Shown here piece after piece: positions 6,298-8,213 of a stretch of DNA of 8,213 bases. The DNA lies in assembly GCA_025964055.1 (NCBI GenBank), contig JAOPZP010000169.1:1-8213 (forward strand), given 5' to 3'. The DNA is from Conexibacter sp. (lineage in GTDB: Bacteria; Actinomycetota; Thermoleophilia; Solirubrobacterales; Solirubrobacteraceae). The number at the start of each line of letters is the position of its first letter. Position 1 is the stretch's first letter. A program made the translations under genes and the position numbers. Below the pieces are notes generated by a model. It worked only from the letters and a program-made list of their open reading frames with translations, had not been told where the DNA came from and did not search any database.

Positions 6298-6720
6298 ATG
6301 CGGGTGCGCGCCGAGACGGCGCTCGCGCCGGTCGGCCTGCGCCCGCGCCACCTCATCGCGCTGACGGTGCTGCGCGACCACGGCGGCAGCACCCAGCAGG
6401 CGCTGTCGACGACGCTGCAGATCGACCGCACCAACCTGGTCGGCCTGCTCAACGACCTCGAGGGCGAGGGCCTGATCGCCCGCCGCCGCTCGCCCGAGGA
6501 TCGCCGCCGGCACATCGTCGAGCTGACCGGCGCGGGCGCCCGACGCCTCGCCAAGGCCGAGTTCGCGCTCGCCGCCGTCGAGGAGGAGGTCCTCTCCGCG
6601 CTGGATCACGACGAGCGGGAGCAGCTCTACGGCCTGCTGCAGCGGGCCACCCGCGGCGACGTGCACGACTGCGCGGCGACCGCGGCCACGGCCGAGGCCG
6701 AGGCCGAGGTCACCGCGTGA
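6298..6720 (+). CDS. MarR family transcriptional regulator
   Basis: Predicted dimeric winged-helix DNA-binding regulator, most likely controlling itself, the overlapping globin gene and the divergent AzoR-like gene. From the first standard start (ATG 6298) it is 140 residues. The winged helix-turn-helix spans about 32-78: the helices fall in TQQALSTTLQIDRTNLVGLLNDLEGEG (32-58), and the wing contains RRRSPEDRRRHIVEL (62-76) with the hallmark Asp-Arg-Arg. Helices from 81 to 119 complete the dimer interface. The tail is rich in Ala and Glu and includes the only cysteine (125). The start is doubtful. In the same frame, codons from about 6226 read like a normal MarR first helix, including LPHRSAALLDHLARR, with GC-ending codons throughout. 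No ATG, GTG or TTG lies between the amber codon at 6214 and 6298, so the true start may be a rare codon such as CTG 6235 or ATC 6226. Confidence 0.88.
   Translation: MRVRAETALAPVGLRPRHLIALTVLRDHGGSTQQALSTTLQIDRTNLVGLLNDLEGEGLIARRRSPEDRRRHIVELTGAGARRLAKAEFALAAVEEEVLSALDHDEREQLYGLLQRATRGDVHDCAATAATAEAEAEVTA
6691..6708 (+). repeat. Tandem GCCGAG hexamer, three copies
   Basis: Three perfect in-frame copies of GCCGAG encode Ala-Glu repeats at the very end of the MarR protein. The last copy contributes GAGG (6706-6709), which lies 7 nt before the globin GTG and is the best ribosome site for that gene. Copy-number change by slippage would keep the MarR frame. Confidence 0.8.
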
Positions 6721-7184
6721 CCACCGGCACCGACCGCCGCGACATCGAGGATCGCGCCGACTGCGAGCGCCTGGTCCGCGCCTTCTACTCGCGCGCGCTC
6801 GTCGACCCGATGATCGGCTGGATCTTCGTGGACGTCGCGCGGCTGGACCTCGAGGAGCACGTGCCGGTCATCGCCTCCTTCTGGGAGACGATGCTGCTCG
6901 GCGCGCGGACCTACAGCGGCGGGGTCTTCGGCCCGCACGCCGCACTGCACGCCCGCGCCCCGCTGCGCTCCGGCCACTTCGAGCGCTGGCTCGTGCTCTG
7001 GCGCACCGCGGTCGACGAGCTCTTCGCCGGCGAGCGCGCCGAGCTGGCCAAGGCCCACGCGGTGCGCGTCGGCCGAGCGTTCCACGACCGCCTGCAGGGC
7101 GGAGCGCCCGCGGCCGCCGGCGACACGCTCACCGCCGGGCTGGTCGTGAGCCAGCACGGCCCGCCGCAGCGGCGCTCGGCCTGA
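6717..7184 (+). CDS. Group III truncated hemoglobin
   Basis: Small haem protein expected to bind O2 or NO in the cytoplasm; relatives such as Campylobacter Ctb are linked to nitrosative stress or oxygen handling. The 155 residues show the group III pattern. The B helix is RAFYSRALVDP with Tyr24 at B10. The E helix EEHVPVIASFWETMLLG has His48 at E7 and the Phe-Trp pair at 55-56. FGPHAAL puts the proximal haem ligand at His74 (F8). HFERWLVLWRTAVDELF then follows, with Trp91 in the G helix. Residues from about 128 form a Gly/Pro/Ala-rich tail beyond the globin fold, longer than in typical members. The GTG start overlaps the MarR stop as GTGA, so the two are translationally coupled, and GAGG lies 7 nt upstream. 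Ligand assignments are by alignment from memory to the family. Confidence 0.9.
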   Translation: MTTGTDRRDIEDRADCERLVRAFYSRALVDPMIGWIFVDVARLDLEEHVPVIASFWETMLLGARTYSGGVFGPHAALHARAPLRSGHFERWLVLWRTAVDELFAGERAELAKAHAVRVGRAFHDRLQGGAPAAAGDTLTAGLVVSQHGPPQRRSA

Positions 7185-7294
7185 GCCCCACGCACCCATC
7201 GTGCCGGTGCTCTACGACGGCGTGCGGGATCCGTGCGTCGGCTCGCGCCGGACCGGGGTAGCGCCAGTCGTCCCACCACGACGATCGGAGCGCC
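7185..7294 (+). promoter_or_regulatory. Intergenic region upstream of the ferritin-like gene
   Basis: This 110-nt stretch has no coding character. It ends with GGAG (7287-7290), 4 nt before the ATG. A GGGTA at 7256-7260 resembles the -10 of general-stress sigma factors (SigB/SigF type). The matching GTTT -35 is not present; only GTCG is seen, 15 nt upstream. No terminator hairpin for the MarR-globin operon was identified. Confidence 0.25.
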
Positions 7295-7804
7295 ATGCTG
7301 TTCGAGAAGCTCAACACGCCCGAAGAGATCTTCTCCTTCAAGCTCGGGTCCGCGCTGAGCATGGAGAACACCGTCCTGGACTCCCTGCAGGACATGCAGA
7401 AGGAGACCAACCGCGACGAGATCCGCGCGCTGCTGGCCCAGCACGAGGAGGACACGCGGCAGCACATCGCCAACATCGAGCAGTCCTTCAGGCAGCTCGG
7501 CGAGGAGCCCGACGACAAGCCCGATCTGGCGATGGAGGCCATCGCCAAGGAGGGCAAGGCGATGCTGAAGAAGATCGACGACGAGATCGTCGACGCAGGG
7601 ATCCTGGCGGCCGCGATCGACACCGAGCACCACGAGATCGCCGTCTACGAGGTCCTGGTGACCAACGCGGAGGCTCGCGGAGCCATCGAGGTCGCGACGC
7701 TGATGCGCCAGAACCTGGAGTCCGAGCAGCGGACGCTCGACGCCGTCAAGGCCGTCGAGGAGCGCATCGCCAAGGGCGAGGGCTACGCGGTCGCGACGGC
7801 GTAG
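7295..7804 (+). CDS. YciE/YciF-like ferritin-like domain protein (DUF892)
   Basis: Predicted four-helix-bundle protein of the ferritin-like superfamily, general-stress associated in other bacteria. The 169 residues match the family length. Helix 1 is KLGSALSMENTVLDSLQDMQ (16-35). Helix 2 is DEIRALLAQHEEDTRQHIANIEQSFRQLG (41-69). Helix 3 contains LAAAIDTEHHEIAVYEVLV (104-122) and helix 4 VATLMRQNLESEQRTLDAVKAVEERI (133-158). Candidate di-iron ligands are Glu24, Glu51 or Glu52, His57, Glu111 with His112/113/Glu114, and Glu142/Glu144. The assignment follows the fold, and metal binding is not proven for the family. The ATG has a GGAG ribosome site. The gene stands alone, with a strong hairpin right after its stop. 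Confidence 0.92.
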   Translation: MLFEKLNTPEEIFSFKLGSALSMENTVLDSLQDMQKETNRDEIRALLAQHEEDTRQHIANIEQSFRQLGEEPDDKPDLAMEAIAKEGKAMLKKIDDEIVDAGILAAAIDTEHHEIAVYEVLVTNAEARGAIEVATLMRQNLESEQRTLDAVKAVEERIAKGEGYAVATA

Positions 7805-7817
7805 CGGCCGCATGCGC

Positions 7818-7844
7818 GGGGCGCCGCCGGTGTGGCGGCGCCCC
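7818..7844. terminator. Perfect 11-bp hairpin between convergent genes
   Basis: Bases 7818-7828 (GGGGCGCCGCC) pair perfectly with 7834-7844 around a 5-base loop, 13 nt after the ferritin-like gene stop and 6 nt before the convergent gene's stop. It can form on both transcripts. There is no T-run on either side, so it is a U-less actinobacterial-type terminator or transcript-end stabiliser. Confidence 0.72.
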
Positions 7845-7850
7845 CTCGGG

Positions 7851-8213
7851 TCACGAGCTCCAGTCCGACGCCTTGGCGTACCGCAGGGAGCCGGGGGTCG
7901 TGAGCTGCTCGCCGGTCTCCAGCAGCGTCTTGAGGCCGGAGAGGATCATCGGCCAGCCACCGTAGAGCTGGTCGTTGGCGCCCTCGGGCAGCTGGTCGTG
8001 GACCACCGTCAGCCGGCACGAGTCGCCGACGGGCTCGATCTCCCAGGTGACGCGCGAGGTGCCCTCCGCGATGACGTCCTCGCCCCACAGGGCGCGGAAG
8101 CTCTGGACGAGCCGGCGGGGTGGATCGACCTCGAGGTTCTCGCCCTCGCTGATCGGCGTGGCCGACTGCGGGTGCACGGCCTCGTAGTGCGAGCCCGGCG
8201 TCCAGTCGGAGGT
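7851..8213 (-). CDS. SRPBCC/AHSA1 (START-like) domain protein, N-terminus cut by window edge
   Basis: C-terminal 120 residues of a small helix-grip-fold protein of the AHSA1 (Aha1 C-terminal-like) SRPBCC family, which form a hydrophobic ligand cavity; the ligand is unknown. The visible part begins SDWTPGSHYEAVHPQ, equivalent to the strand pair after the N-terminal helix. It then has LEVDPPRRLVQSF (family hallmark), VTWEIEP, CRLTVVHDQLP, and GGWPMILSGLKTLLETGE in the long C-terminal helix. A GTG at 8177 could serve as an internal start, but the family pattern clearly continues upstream of it to the window end. The gene is therefore treated as partial, with roughly 30-40 residues missing. It converges on the ferritin-like gene. 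Confidence 0.88.
   Translation of the reverse strand, partial: TSDWTPGSHYEAVHPQSATPISEGENLEVDPPRRLVQSFRALWGEDVIAEGTSRVTWEIEPVGDSCRLTVVHDQLPEGANDQLYGGWPMILSGLKTLLETGEQLTTPGSLRYAKASDWSS

Noticed and set aside
7201..7965. 254-codon plus-strand frame over the ferritin-like gene
   Set aside because: Arg/Gly/Asp-rich shadow of the adjacent frame; it runs through the terminator hairpin into the convergent gene.

Overview
This is a very GC-rich window with bacterial coding habits: GC-ending codons, GTG starts, 4-nt stop/start overlaps and dense packing. The gene types are an ABC-2 exporter next to a NarL-type histidine kinase, a GAF-SpoIIE phosphatase, YihY, a group III truncated globin and a DUF892 ferritin-like protein. 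Together they point to an actinobacterial chromosome. A Thermoleophilia/Solirubrobacterales-like lineage is plausible, but that is inferred from gene flavour and not shown by a marker gene.

Region 1 (1-2870, minus strand) is one operon of ABC ATPase, ABC-2 permease and sensor histidine kinase. The kinase runs off the left edge, and its response regulator would be expected beyond that edge. The ATPase and permease share a 4-nt overlap, and the permease and kinase are 24 nt apart, so the three are probably co-transcribed. Region 2 (2871-3228) is a short divergent spacer followed by a plus-strand 75-residue protein of unknown function. Its 3' end overlaps the end of the next gene. Region 3 (3206-5408, minus strand) holds a YihY-type membrane protein followed by a GAF-SpoIIE (RsbU-like) PP2C phosphatase.

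Region 4 (5499-7184) looks like a redox or nitrosative stress module. An AzoR-type FMN-dependent NAD(P)H oxidoreductase (minus) is divergent from a MarR regulator (plus), which is overlapped by 4 nt with a group III truncated hemoglobin. An unusually AT-rich 80-nt spacer carries an extended -10 promoter for the oxidoreductase and a candidate operator. The MarR gene has an odd 5' end: coding-like sequence continues upstream of its first standard start codon, and an upstream in-frame ATG is cut off by an amber codon.

Region 5 (7295-8213) has a YciE/YciF-like (DUF892) ferritin-fold stress protein on the plus strand. It converges on a partial SRPBCC/AHSA1-family gene on the minus strand, with an 11-bp perfect hairpin between them. 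No tRNA, rRNA, CRISPR array or mobile element is apparent. No stretch longer than 300 bases lacks a gene. Nothing here is clearly a wholly new system; the MarR-globin-AzoR locus is the best candidate for a second look.
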